The notes under the pieces were generated by a model, which did no database searches, was not told the DNA's origin, and saw nothing but the letters and a program-made list of their open reading frames with translations. This document shows positions 31,976-43,500 of a DNA stretch of 64,000 nucleotides, one piece after another (within the stretch, counting starts at the first letter, position 1; every line of letters starts with the position of its first letter). The stretch spans positions 7,715,119 to 7,779,118 of the forward strand of contig NC_091357.1 in assembly GCF_038502225.1 (NCBI RefSeq). The letters are read 5' to 3'. The translations under genes were made by a program, and so were the position numbers. Source of the DNA: Cherax quadricarinatus (Eukaryota > Arthropoda > Malacostraca > Decapoda > Parastacidae).

Positions 31976-32239
31976 GGATATTCGTGTCATCTAATATATT
32001 CATGAGACAAAGGGAGAGGCTAGTCATTTCGACAGAGTGCAAAACTTTTAACAGGCTTCTGGAAAGTGAAGTGTGTACTGAATGCACAGTGCATGTTCGT
32101 AAGATTGACCTGTCATCTTGCGTGTTGGTAAGGCAAGGCTGAAGGGAACAGCAGTCCTGCTAAAGTGCAAAACGTTTAACAGGATTCTGTTTCATGCACC
32201 AGTAGTATTGGATGAGGTAAATACGTGCAGTGTTTTAAT

Positions 32240-32612
32240 ATGTTGTGGTGGTGGTTAATGTAGAGGGTGGTGGTTAATGTGGTGGTGGTCGTTGTGGTAG
32301 TGGTCGTTATTGCACTTGTGGTGGTTAATTTGGTGGTGGTGGTGGTTCCCATAGTGGTTGTGGGGGTTAATGTGGCGCTTGCGGTGGTTAATGTGGTGAT
32401 GGTCGTTATTGTGGTTGTGATGGTTAATGTGATGGTGGTCGTTATTGTGGTTGTGATGGTTAATATGGTGGTGGTCGTTGTGGTGGTAGTGGTCATTATT
32501 GTGCTCGTGGTGGTTAATGTATTTGTGGTAGTTGTGGTTAATGTAGTGGTTGTGGTGGTGGTTAATGTGGTGGTTATGGTGGTGGTTAATGTGGTGGTCG
32601 TCGTAGCAGCGA
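32240..32612. repeat. GGTGGTTAATGTGGTGGTGG-type low-complexity repeat
   Basis: Degenerate GTGGTN words with period near 27-30; Val-rich on plus, Thr-rich on minus. No gene. Confidence 0.85.
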
Positions 32613-32706
32613 CGTTCCGACGACTTACTCGGAACCTTAATGGAAATATGTCAAGCTTGTCATTCTGAAATTGGTGGGGGACATTTTTGTATGTTCGGCA
32701 GTGGGG

Positions 32707-33935
32707 TGTGAAGGGTCCGGGAAGCAAGACAGTGAGAGCAGTGACGGGGCCGGGAAGCGAGACAGTGAGAGCAGTGACGGGTCCGGGAAGCAAGACAGTG
32801 AGAGCAGTGACGGGGCCGGGAAGCGAGACAGTGAGAGCAGTGACGGGGCCGGGAAGTGAGACAGTGAGAGCAGTGATGGGGCCGGGAAGTGAGACAGTGA
32901 GAGCAGTGATGGGGCTGGGAAGCGAGACAGTGAAAGCAGTGACGGGGCCGGGAAGCGAGACAGTGAGAGCAGTGACGGGGCCGGGAAGCGAGACAGTGAG
33001 AGCAGTGACGGGGCCGGGAAGAGACAGTGAGAGCAGTGACGGGGCCGGGAAGCGAGACAGTGAGAGCAGTGACGGGGCCGGGAAGCGAGACAGTGAGAGC
33101 AGTGACGGGGCCGGGAAGCAAGACAGTGAGAGCAGTGATGGGGCTGGGAAGCGAGACAGAGCAGTGATGGGGCCGGGAAGTGAGACAGTGAGAGCAGTGA
33201 TGGGGCTGGGAAGCGAGACAGTGAAAGCAGTGACGGGGCCGGGAAGCGAGACAGTGAGAGCAGTGACGGGGCCGGGAAGCGAGACAGTGAGAGCAGTGAT
33301 GGGGCCGGGAAGAGACAGTGAGAGCAGTGACGGGGCCGGGAAGCGAGACAGTGAGAGCAGTGACTGGGCCGGGAAGCGAGACAGTGAGAGCAGTGATGGG
33401 ACCGGGAAGCGAGACAGTGAGAGCAGTGACGGGGCCAGGAAGCGAGACAGTGAGAGCAGTGACGGGGCTGGGAAGTGAGACAGTGAGAGCGGTGACTGGG
33501 CCGGGAAGCGAGACAGAGCAGTGGCGGGGCCGGGAAGCCAGACAGTGAGAGCAGTGATGGGGCCGGGAAGCGAGACAGTGAGAGCAGTGATGGGGCCGGG
33601 AAGCGAGACAGTGAGAGCAGTGACAGGGCCGGGAAGCGAGACAGTGAGAGCGGTGATGGGGCCGGGAAGCGAGACAGAGCAGTGGCGGGGCAGGGAAGCG
33701 AGGCAGTGAGAGCAGTGACGGGGCCGGGAAGCGAGATAGTGAGAAGCAGTGATGGGACTGGGAAGCGAGACAGAGCAATGATGGGACTGGGAAGCGAGAT
33801 AGTGAGAGCAGTGATGGGGTCTTGAAGCAAGACAGTGAGAGCAATGACAGGCCTGGAAAGGATACATTGAGAGCAGTGACGGGGCCGGGGAACGAGACAA
33901 GGCAGTGAAGAGGCCAGGGAAATGAGACAGAGCAG
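32707..33935. repeat. 33-bp array, about 36 copies
   Basis: Unit GGGGCCGGGAAGCGAGACAG + TGAGAGCAGTGAC. Eleven codons per unit keep several frames open (GSETVRAVTGP, GKRDSESSDGA on plus; SRFPAPSLLSL on minus). Deleted units (missing CG/GAGACAGT pieces) and the marker GACAGTGAAAGC recur about 291 bp apart, indicating a nine-unit duplication. The right end (from 33720) is degenerate. Confidence 0.92.
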
Positions 33936-34139
33936 TGAAGGGGCTGGGGAAGTGAGTAAATATACGAATCATGATTAACATCCATAAGGGAAGATCACAT
34001 AGTCTTCCAAATCACTGGTGATGAAGCAAGTTATGATATCAAGGTGTGAGTACATGCCACCAGCACCAACAACCCGGGCCACAGGGGTCATGATTCTCAG
34101 CAGATACATCTTTGATATACCTTTGAAGGGTTTAGAAAG

Positions 34140-34740
34140 TTTTCCTATTCCTGTAATCTGGCCATGAGCCAGGCTTGTCTGGTACTTGCCTGGTCAACCA
34201 GGCTGTTGCTGCTGACACCCCACTGACCACACATATAGCCTGGTTGGAACAACGAGGCTATATGTGGAGAAAATTATCGAATTTTCTGTTGAAATCTAAT
34301 GCACTTGTTCCAGCAGTGTTTCTAATATCTTCTGGTAAGATATTGAATAGTCTGGGGCCACGGATGTTGATACAGTGTTCTCGTATTGTGCCCACGGCGT
34401 CCCTGCTTTTCACTTTGTTTATTTATACATTTTTTCCTATATCTCTCACTCCCGTATGATGTTATGGCAGTGTGTAGATTTGGGACAAGGCCCTCAAGTA
34501 TCTTCCAGGTATTTATTATCATGTATATCTCTCTCCCCCTCTCTAGCGAGTACATATTTAGAACTTTGAGGCGTTTCCAGTAATTTAAATGCGTTATTGG
34601 CTCTGTGCGATCTGTAAATGATCTCTGTATGTTCCAGATACAGTTTTGAATAGTGTCACTATTGACACATTTTCCCTTGTTTTGAAAGTTCTCATTATCC
34701 ACCCCGTCATCTTCGTGGCTGTTGTGACATTAACCTTAGT
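34140..34740 (-). pseudogene. Decayed CR1-like LINE fragment (second subfamily)
   Basis: Minus-strand readings: ITHLNYWKRLKVLNMYSLER, IINTWKILEGLVPNLHTAIT and PWPQTIQYLTRRY, in the same order as in the intact LINE C-terminus. Frameshifts separate them. It is flanked on its 5' side by a CT/ATCT microsatellite at 34757. Confidence 0.75.
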
Positions 34741-34756
34741 GTCAAGTCTTATTTTA

Positions 34757-34870
<114 letters not shown>

Positions 34871-35402
34871 CTTTCCCTCCCTCGATCTCCCCTTCTCTTT
34901 ATGTATTGTTTCTGTCATTCCTATTCTATCCATTCTTCTGGTTCTTTTCCTTTCTTATCTTTGCCTCTGCACGCCATTTATACCGCCTTCATCTCCCTCT
35001 TCCCTCTTTTATCACATCCCTTTCCCTTACCTCCCTTCACAGCCTGTTTTCCCAGGTCTGTCGTTCGTCACTTTGTCCACTCTAGGTTTCCATTGGTGTT
35101 CCCTTCCTCCCATTTCTCTCTCTCTCTCTCTCTCTCTCGTTCTTACCTTCCTTTCATCATCTCCCTTTTTCATCATCCCTTCTTATCCTTCACGTTTCTT
35201 CTTCCCATTCTACCTTTTCCCTTTCTTTTTCTTGGTGTGGGAGAGAAAGACGAACGAAGCAAATGGAAATTGAAAGAGGGAGAGGGGAAGGAGGGGAGAG
35301 GATAGTGATGAATGGGAGAACAGAAGCGTGGAAGGATAGAAGGTTCCACAACAGTCAGACTCCAGCTCTGGGGCTCCTGCATAACTTACAAACAAAACTG
35401 AC

Positions 35403-35520
35403 ATAAGCACCTAACTTTACCTAACCTAGCCTAGCCTAACTTAACCTAACTCAACCAAACCTAATGTAACTGACAAAAGCACCTAACTTATTCTAACCTA
35501 AACTAACTTAACCTTGCTAG
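35403..35520. repeat. Degenerate CCTAA-like run
   Basis: Repeated TAACCTAAC / TAGCCTAGCC words resemble decayed arthropod telomeric (TTAGG)n repeat, read from the complementary strand. Confidence 0.4.
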
Positions 35521-35734
35521 AATTGCCGTAACATACGACAACGTAATTTACCTTAATTATAATTTAGAGATCTAGGAAAGAAATTATGCGTTTTTATTAC
35601 TATAATTATGTGTAAAAACGCAGTGAAATATTTTATTATTATTATTATTATTATTATTACCCGTGATGCCAACAACGTATAAATTAATCAATAGTCATTA
35701 AAATGATCGAGGTTCAAGGCAGCTGATTCCAAAA

Positions 35735-35965
35735 TCCCCCTTCCCCCTCCCCCTCCCCATCCCCCCATCCCCATCCCCCCATCCCCATCCCCCTCCCCAT
35801 CCCCATCCCCCCCAAGTTTCCAGTTGTTCGTCTCTTTACGTGGCCAAAAAAAATGGCGGGCTGCTGCATCACACCTGTTGCTGGGCGCGCATGATTTGGC
35901 GGTAAAATTTTTGGCGGGGCTTTCCTAACTCTCTCTCTCCCCCCCCCCCCCCCCCCCCCCCCAGC
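35735..35965. repeat. CCCCATCCCCAT repeat and 20+ base C run
   Basis: 35737-35815 is CCCCAT/CCCCCT-rich; the complementary strand carries at least six closely spaced runs of four or more G. 35941-35962 is a pure C tract. Both could form G-quadruplex or i-motif structures, and C-run length may be unreliable in assembly. Confidence 0.85.
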
Positions 35966-36224
35966 ACCTGTTGTTGGGTGCATGACTTGGTTCTTCCCGC
36001 CCGGAGAAACGCACACACACACTCTGTTACTCTTCCTGTTTACTCCTGTTTTCTTCTTGTTACTCCCATTTCTCCCTATTTCTGCCCGTTTCTTCCTGTT
36101 TATCCATTTTTTCCTCTTTTCCTGCTTCTTCCTGTTTCTCCCCATTTCTCCCTTCCTACCGCCAGGTGGGAAAGTTTTGTGTGTTTTATTTTGCAGGGAA
36201 TTTTGAAATGCATGTCTCACTGTT

Positions 36225-36254
36225 TATATATATAATGTATATATATATATATAA

Positions 36255-36300
<46 letters not shown>

Positions 36301-36333
36301 GTATATGTATATATATATGTATATATATATATG

Positions 36334-36393
<60 letters not shown>

Positions 36394-36416
36394 TATAGAT
36401 ATATATATATATATTA
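36225..36416. repeat. (TA)n/(TATG)n microsatellite
   Basis: Nearly pure TA with periodic TG interruptions. Confidence 0.95.
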
Positions 36417-36419
36417 CAT

Positions 36420-36725
36420 TTTCTATGTAATTTTGTGATTCCATTTTTTCGTTTTTATATTTCGTATAGTATATCTTGTTCTTCAAGAACGAGGTGGGAA
36501 AGGATTGGGGTAAGAAAGACTGGGTAGACAGGAAGAGAAAGGTAAACAAGGTGGATAGAGGGATAATAAAGGTTGTGGGTAGACAGGAAGAGAAAGGTTA
36601 AGTGGACTGGCAACTTTGTGTGTGCTTCAAGACAGTGGTTTTCGTCAGGTAGTTAAGAGGTCAGTCACTCCTTATTCTTAGCAATATTTTAAAATCAGTG
36701 GTCGCAGAACCTACCATCACGTCGT
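36420..36725. other. No gene seen
   Basis: Unique-looking sequence containing one short direct repeat (GGTAGACAGGAAGAGAAAGG at about 36525 and 36580). Confidence 0.5.
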
Positions 36726-36727
36726 CT

Positions 36728-36897
36728 TGTTTTCAGTGGTGTGAAGACCTACCATCATGTCTTGTTTTCAGTGGTGTGAAGACCTACCATCATGTCTTGT
36801 TTTCAGTGGTGTGAAGACCTACCATCATGTCTTGTTTTCAGTGGTGTGAAGACCTACCATCATGTCTTGTTTTCAGTGGTGTGAAGACCTACCATCA
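36728..36897. repeat. 35-bp array, five copies
   Basis: Unit GTCTTGTTTTCAGTGGTGTG + AAGACCTACCATCAT, copies almost identical. Confidence 0.92.
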
Positions 36898-37250
36898 CAT
36901 AGGCTTCTAAAATTAGGTGTAAATCCTAGTTCCTTTAAACCAGTGGGTACTTAACCAGTTTCGGGTCAACTGTGAAAGACCCCAGGACACACCTGTCCTT
37001 TTTCCTGACGACCAGGTCACCAGCAGCAGCAGCAGGAGCAGTAAGCCAGCGAGGAGCCTAGGTCAGATGACCCAAGGCTCCTCTGAAGGAGGTCATTTGA
37101 TGACCCCGAGTTACCAGAAAGTTTCTCGTTTCTTTGGACTGGCAAAATACCTGCGTCTGAACGTGCTGTGGGGACGCAGGATATACGATAATGTAATCAT
37201 GACAGCTGTAAATATTGCAGTGTGAGAGAAGTGATTATATTGTTCTGTTT

Positions 37251-37431
<181 letters not shown>

Positions 37432-37837
37432 CTCCCACGAACTCCATGCCCAAGAATTTCCTGAAATAAACTTGCAGGAGGAGGAGGGGCAGCAGCAGCA
37501 GCAGGAGGGGCAGCAGCAGCAGCAGGAGGGGCAGCAGCAGTAGGGGCAGCAGCAGTAGGCTAGGCTGAGGGTAGTGACGTAAGGTGTAGTAATACAAGGT
37601 GGGTGAGACAGGCGCCACTACTCACCCTCACTACCTTCACCTTCTCTTATAACTTCTCTTATAACTTCTCTTATTTATTATTGTCGACGTTTCTCGCGAG
37701 CATTACTGTATTGAGAGTCGTTGTTTCGCCACTGGAAAATTGCTGTGTGATATAGGTGTTCATAGTAATATACAGTTATTTATATTTACTTACGAGGTAG
37801 TTATCCAGATGGTAAACTATAGAACAGTACACAGATA

Positions 37838-38050
37838 ACCCGCACATCGGAGAGAGGAGCTTACCACGACGTTTCGGTCTAACTTGGAACATTTACAGTC
37901 ACACTAATAAAAGAGTGAGGCAGCCACACACTTTTTTGTCAGTGTGACTTTGTAAATGGTCCAAGCCGGACCGAAACGTCGTGGTAAGCTCCTGTCTCCT
38001 ATGTGCGGGTTATCTGTGTATTGTTCCAGTCACGGTATTGTCTTTTTGTT
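37838..38050. mobile_element. Inverted pair of PLE-like terminal repeats
   Basis: The minus copy (37838-37910) and plus copy (37940-38050) share GAAACGTCGTGGTAAGCT and CCTATGTGCGGG-type sequence, separated by about 30 bases. The stem/GAAAC blocks are at 37868-37890 (minus) and 37958-37980 (plus). This tail-to-tail layout is known for Penelope-like retroelements. No coding part lies between them. Confidence 0.6.
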
Positions 38051-38067
38051 ATTTATGGAACAAAAAA

Positions 38068-38262
38068 GGCACAATACCTGACTGGCACAATACCTGACTG
38101 GCACAATACCTGACTGGCACAATACCTGACTGGAACAATACCTGACTGGAACAATACCTGACTGGAACAATACCTGACTGACTGGCACAATACCTGACTG
38201 GCACAATACCTGACTGGAACAATACATGACTGGAACAATACCTAACTGGAACAATACCTGAT
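38068..38262. repeat. 16-bp array (GGCACAATACCTGACT)
   Basis: About twelve copies with GGCAC/GGAAC variation and one four-base insertion. The unit resembles the outer end of the adjacent PLE-like terminal repeat in inverted orientation (GGCACAATACTGTGACTGGA at 48825). Confidence 0.85.
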
Positions 38263-38439
38263 GACTTGTGTACTGTTTCATTATCCAGATTTAAACATTT
38301 TTTGTTTATTTTTTTTAAATTTGCGTTTTTAAGTTCTGTGTATATATAAATATTACGTGTTAGTAATTACCCACAACGTCTTCAGAATTATAAAATATAC
38401 CGGGACTCGTCTCTTCCAGCCCTAGGAAACATAGTGAAT

Positions 38440-38482
<43 letters not shown>

Positions 38483-38990
38483 CTGTTAGTGACAGGTGTA
38501 GAGCCAGTGAGTGAAAGAGATAAGGAGAGCCTGGCACTACTAGTGACACAGGTGTAGAGCCAGTGAGAGAGAGAGAGAGAGCCTGGCACTACTAGTGACA
38601 CACGTGTAGAGCCAGTGAGAGAGAGAGCCTGGCACTACTAGTGACACACGTGTAGAGCCAGTGAGAGAGAGAGAGCCTGGCACTACTAGTGACACACGTG
38701 TAGAGCCAGTGAGAAAGAGAGAGAGCCTGGCACTACTAGTGACACACGTGTAGAGCCAGTGAGAGCGAGAGAGCCTGGCACTACTTGTGACACACGTGTA
38801 CAGCCAGTGAGAGAGAGAGCCTGGCACTACTAGTGACACACGTGTACAGCTTGGCACTACTAGTGACACACGTGTACAGCCAGTGAGAGAGAGAGCCTGG
38901 CACTAAGTGACACACGTGTACAGCCAGTGAGAGAGAGAGAGCCTGGCACTACTAGTGACACACGTGTAGAGCCAGTGAGAGAGAGTGTGT
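38440..38990. repeat. ~43-52-bp array with GA tracts, about eleven copies
   Basis: Unit GCCTGGCACTACTAGTGACA + CACGTGTAGAGCCAGTGAGA and a (GA)n spacer of variable length, which explains the variable period. Preceded by a GA microsatellite at 38451-38475. Confidence 0.92.
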
Positions 38991-39146
38991 GTGTCTTTGG
39001 CAGACGAAGAGTCTGAAGTCTTTTAATGTCTGTTTTCTTTCGGGGAAGGGGTTTTAAGTTTGGAAATTCTCAGGATCCAATTTCCTTCATTCGTTTTAGT
39101 GGTATCAGATGTTATGGAGAAACTTGGATCATATCGGATCTTTGGA

Positions 39147-39440
39147 GGAAGTTCCCCTCACGCAGTCATGTTTACAACAGAATATTTGGAGGAGGTTCCC
39201 CTGAAGCAGTCATGTTTACAACAGAATATTTGGAGGAGGTTCCCCTGAAGCAGTCATGTTTACAACAGAATATTTGGAGGAGGTTCCCCTGAAGCAGTCA
39301 TGTTTACATCAGAATATTTGGAGGAGGTTCCCCTGAAGCAGTCATGTTTACATCAGAATATTTGGAGGAGGTTCCCCTGAAGCAGTCATGTTTACATCAG
39401 AATATTTGGAGGAGGTTCCCCTGAAGCAGTCATGTTTACA
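39147..39440. repeat. 44-bp array, about 6.7 copies
   Basis: Unit GGAGGTTCCCCTGAAGCAGT + CATGTTTACAACAGAATATTTGGA in two pieces, copies nearly identical (ACAACAG versus ACATCAG variants). Confidence 0.92.
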
Positions 39441-39653
39441 AAGCAATATTTGCAGAGTTGGGTTTTCATTATCCACTTGTCGGTGGGATTTCTTTTTTAC
39501 TGGTTGGTTGGTTAGTGGAGTTTGAAGCCTGTCGTTTACAGGAGAGACATTAAAGCTACACCTAGCTTCGTCTCTACAAAAATACTTTAAACCCTAAAAT
39601 ATAAGTTAAATTAAACTCTAAGCACTTATATAATGACAGAAATACACCTCTCA

Positions 39654-39654
<1 letters not shown>

Positions 39655-39736
<82 letters not shown>
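39655..39736. repeat. (TA)n microsatellite
   Basis: About 40 TA repeats. Confidence 0.95.
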
Positions 39737-39737
<1 letters not shown>

Positions 39738-39924
39738 GTGAAATTTACTTCAGGGTTGAAATAATGAGTTTTTGGTCTAAAATTTCTCCATATTACAATA
39801 TGTATATAACGTATTATTCGGCCTTAATGTAATTTTTGTCATGATGTGAAGTCATCTTAAATTTCCCAGCTGTCGGTAATAGAAATTATTAGTATTGCGA
39901 AACGAAAGCTTAATATAATATTCC

Positions 39925-40065
39925 TGGAGTCAGTTCCCGATCAGCCAGGCTGTGGGCTTGGCGCGGATAGCACGGACAGCCTTGTTGATCAAGCCGTCCA
40001 TCGGGAGGCCTGGTCTGGGACCGGGTCCCCGGGAGGGGGCGTCGACCCCCGCCCCACCCTGGGAC
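39925..40065 (+). mobile_element. LINE 3'-end remnant
   Basis: GTCAGTTCCCGATCAGCCAG, then GTTGATCAAGC, GGGAGGCCTGGTCTGGGACC and GGCGTCGACCCCC match the main LINE 3' end in diverged form. The tail AACCTCCAGGTA is missing. Confidence 0.6.
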
Positions 40066-40069
40066 CCTT

Positions 40070-40495
40070 TTCGGATAAGCGCAGCCAAGTATAATGGCAG
40101 AACTTAAATAATATTCGTGGCCATTTACGAATTATCTTTAGAATTGTTATGGCGGATCTGCTGTGTCCAGTTACAGTAAGTTTAACTTCCCTCCCCCTCT
40201 CCCCCCTCCCCCCTCCCTCTAGTTAAACCTGTTTTAACTTAGCGTGAAGTTAAACCATTATCAGAAACCAAACTTGTTGTCTAATTAAATCTCGATTTAA
40301 TGTTGAACTTTTTTTTTCTTGTGGTCGCATCGAACTTTTTGCTTGTAGGCCATAGAACTTTTTTCTTGTGCTCCATGGAAGTTTTTCCTAGTGGTCGCAT
40401 GGAACTGTTTTCTTGTGGTTCATGGAATTAAGATGAATCAGTTCGGTGTTGCGTTATCGTATGGCAGTAGCTGAGACCATGTGTTGGTTACTTAG
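40070..40495. other. No gene seen
   Basis: Unassigned sequence with a C/T-rich patch (40190-40220) and a short repeated phrase (TTCTTGTGGT / ATGGAACT) at 40310-40430. Confidence 0.5.
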
Positions 40496-40504
40496 CAATA
40501 TTCT

Positions 40505-43500
40505 GGCCCCTGAAGCAAGTACCACTTGGGTACTATAGCCGCTGGAGCAAGTACCACTTGGGTACTGTAACTGCTGGAGCAAGTACCACTTGGGTACTGT
40601 AACTGCTGGAGCAAGTACCACTTGGGTACTGTAACTGCTGGAGCAAGTACCACTTGGGTACTGTAGCCGCTGGAACAAGTACCACTTGGGTACTGTAACT
40701 GCTGGAACAAGTACCACTTGGGTACTGTAACTGCTGGAGCAAGTACCACTTGGGTACTGTAGCCGCTGGAGCAAGTACCACTTGGGTACTGTAACTGCTG
40801 GAGCAAGTACCACTTGGGTACTGTAGCCGCTGGAGCAAGTACCACTTGGGTACTGTAACTGCTGGAGCAAGTACCACTTGGTTACTGTAGCTGCTGGAGC
40901 AAGTACCACTTGGGTACTATAGCCGCTGGAACAAGTACCACTTAGGTACTGTAGCTGCTGGAGCAAGTACCACTTGGGTACTATAGCCGTTGGAACAAGT
41001 ACCACTTGGGTACTGTAGCTGCTGGAGCAAGTACCACTTGGTTACTGTAGCTGCTGGAGCAAGTACCACTTGGGTACTATAGCCGCTGGAACAAGTACCA
41101 CTTAGGTACTGTAGCTGCTGGAGCAAGTACCACTTGGGTACTATAGCCACTGGAACAAGTACCACTTGGGTACTGTAGCTGCTGGAGCAAGTACCACTTG
41201 GTTACTGTAGCTGCTGGAGCAAGTACCACTTGGGTACTATAGCCGCTGGAACAAGTACCACTTAGGTACTGTAGCTGCTGGAGCAAGTACCACTTGGGTA
41301 CTATAGCCGCTGGAACAAGTACCACTTGGGTACTGTAGCTGCTGGAGCAAGTACCACTTGGTTACTGTAGCTGCTGGAGCAAGTACCACTTGGGTACTAT
41401 AGCCGCTGGAACAAGTACCACTTAGGTACTGTAGCTGCTGGAGCAAGTACCATTTGGTTACTGTAGCCGCTGGAGCAAGTACCACTTGGGTACTGTAGCT
41501 GCTGGAGCAAGTACCACTTGGGTACTGTAGCTGCTGGAGCAAGTACCACTTGGGTACTGTAGCCGCTGGAGCAAGTACCACTTGGGTACTGTAGCTGCTG
41601 AAGCAAGTACCACTTGGGTACTGTAGCTGCTGGAGCAAGTACCACTTGGGTACTGTAGCTGCTGGAGCAAGTACCACTTGGGTACTGTAGCTGCTGGAGC
41701 AAGTACCATTTGGGTACTGTAGCCGCTGGAGCAAGTACCACTTGGGTACTGTAGCTGCTGAAGCAAGTACCACTTGGGTACTGTAGCTGCTGGAGCAAGT
41801 ACCACTTGGTTACTCTATCTGCTGGAGCAAGTACCACTTGGGTACTATAGCCGCTGGAACAAGTACCACTTAGGTACTGTAGCTGCTGGAGCAAGTACCA
41901 CTTGGTTACTGTAGCCGCTGGAGCAAGTACCACTTGGGTATTGTAACTGCTGAAGCAAGTACCACTTGGGTACTGTAGCTGCTGGAGCAAGTACCACTTG
42001 GGTACTGTAGCTGCTGGAGCAAGTACCACTTGGGTACTGTAACTGCTGAAGCAAGTACCACTTGGGTACTGTAGCTGCTGGAACAAGTACCACTTGGGTA
42101 CTGTAGCCGCTGGAGCAAGTACCACTTGGGTACTGTAGCTGCTGAAGCAAGTACCACTTGGGTACTGTAGCTGCTGGAGCAAGTACCACTTGGGTACTGT
42201 AGCTGCTGGAGCAAGTACCACTTGGGTACTGTAGCCGCTGGAGCAAGTACCACTTGGGTACTGTAGCTGCTGAAGCAAGTACCACTTGGGTACTGTAGCT
42301 GCTGGAGCAAGTACCACTTGGGTACTGTAGCCGCTGGAGCAAGTACCACTTGGGTACTATAGCTGCTGAAGCAAGTACCACTTGGGTACTGTAGCTGCTG
42401 GAGCAGTACCACTTGGGTACTGTAGCTGCTGGAGCAAGTACCACTTGGGTACTGTAGCCGCTGGAGCAAGTACCACTTGGGTACTGTAGCTGCTGAAGCA
42501 AGTACCACTTGGGTACTGTAGCTGCTGGAGCAAGTACCACTTGGTTACTGTAGCCGCTGGAGCAAGTACCACTTGGGTACTGTAACTGCTGAAGCAAGTA
42601 CCACTTGGGTACTGTAGCTGCTGGAGCAAGTACCACTTGGGTACTGTAGCTGCTGGAGCAAGTACCACTTGGGTACTGTAGCTGCTGGAGCAAGTACCAC
42701 TTGGGTACTGTAGCTGCTGGAGCAAGTACCACTTGGGTACTGTAGCTGCTGGAGCAAGTACCACTTGGGTACTGTAGCCGCTGGAGCAAGTACCACTTGG
42801 GTACTGTAGCTGCTGAAGCAAGTAACACTTGGGTACTGTAGCTGCTGGAGCAAGTACCACTTGGGTACTGTAGCTGCTGAAGCAAGTACCACTTGGGTAC
42901 TGTAGCTGCTGGAGCAAGTACCACTTGGGTACTGTAGCCGCTGGAGCAAGTACCACGTGGGTACTGTAGCTGCTGAAGCAAGTACCACTTGGGTACTGTA
43001 TCTGCTGGAGCAAGTACCACTTGGGTACTGTAGCTGCTGGAGCAAGTACCACTTGGGTACTGTAGCTGCTGGAGCAAGCACCACTTGGGTACTGTAGCTG
43101 CTGGAGCAAGTACCACTTGGGTACTGTAGCTGCTGGAGCAAGTACCACTTGGGTACTGTAGCTGCTGGAGCAAGTACCACTTGGGTACTGTAGCTGCTGG
43201 AGCAAGTACCACTTGGGTACTGTAGCTGCTGGAGCAAGTACCACTTGGGTACTGTAGCTGCTGGAGCAAGTACCACTTGGGTACTGTAGCTGCTGGAGCA
43301 AGTACCACTTGGGTACTGTAGCTGCTGGAGCAAGTACCACTTGGGTGCTGTAGCTGCTGAAGCAAGTACCACTTGGGTACTGTAGCTGCTGGAGCAAGTA
43401 CCACTTGGGTACTGTAGCTGCTGGAGCAAGTACCACTTGGGTACTGTAGCTGCTGGAGCAAGTACCACTTGGGTACTGTAACTGCTGGAGCAATTGCCAC

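Noticed and set aside
32176..33985. 601-codon minus-strand Ser/Pro/Leu-rich frame
   Set aside because: Spans a GTGGTT repeat and the 33-bp array; two unrelated repeats make a gene unlikely.
38261..38285. CTGATGA hammerhead box
   Set aside because: No stem plus GAAA follows within range; chance match at the end of the 16-bp array.
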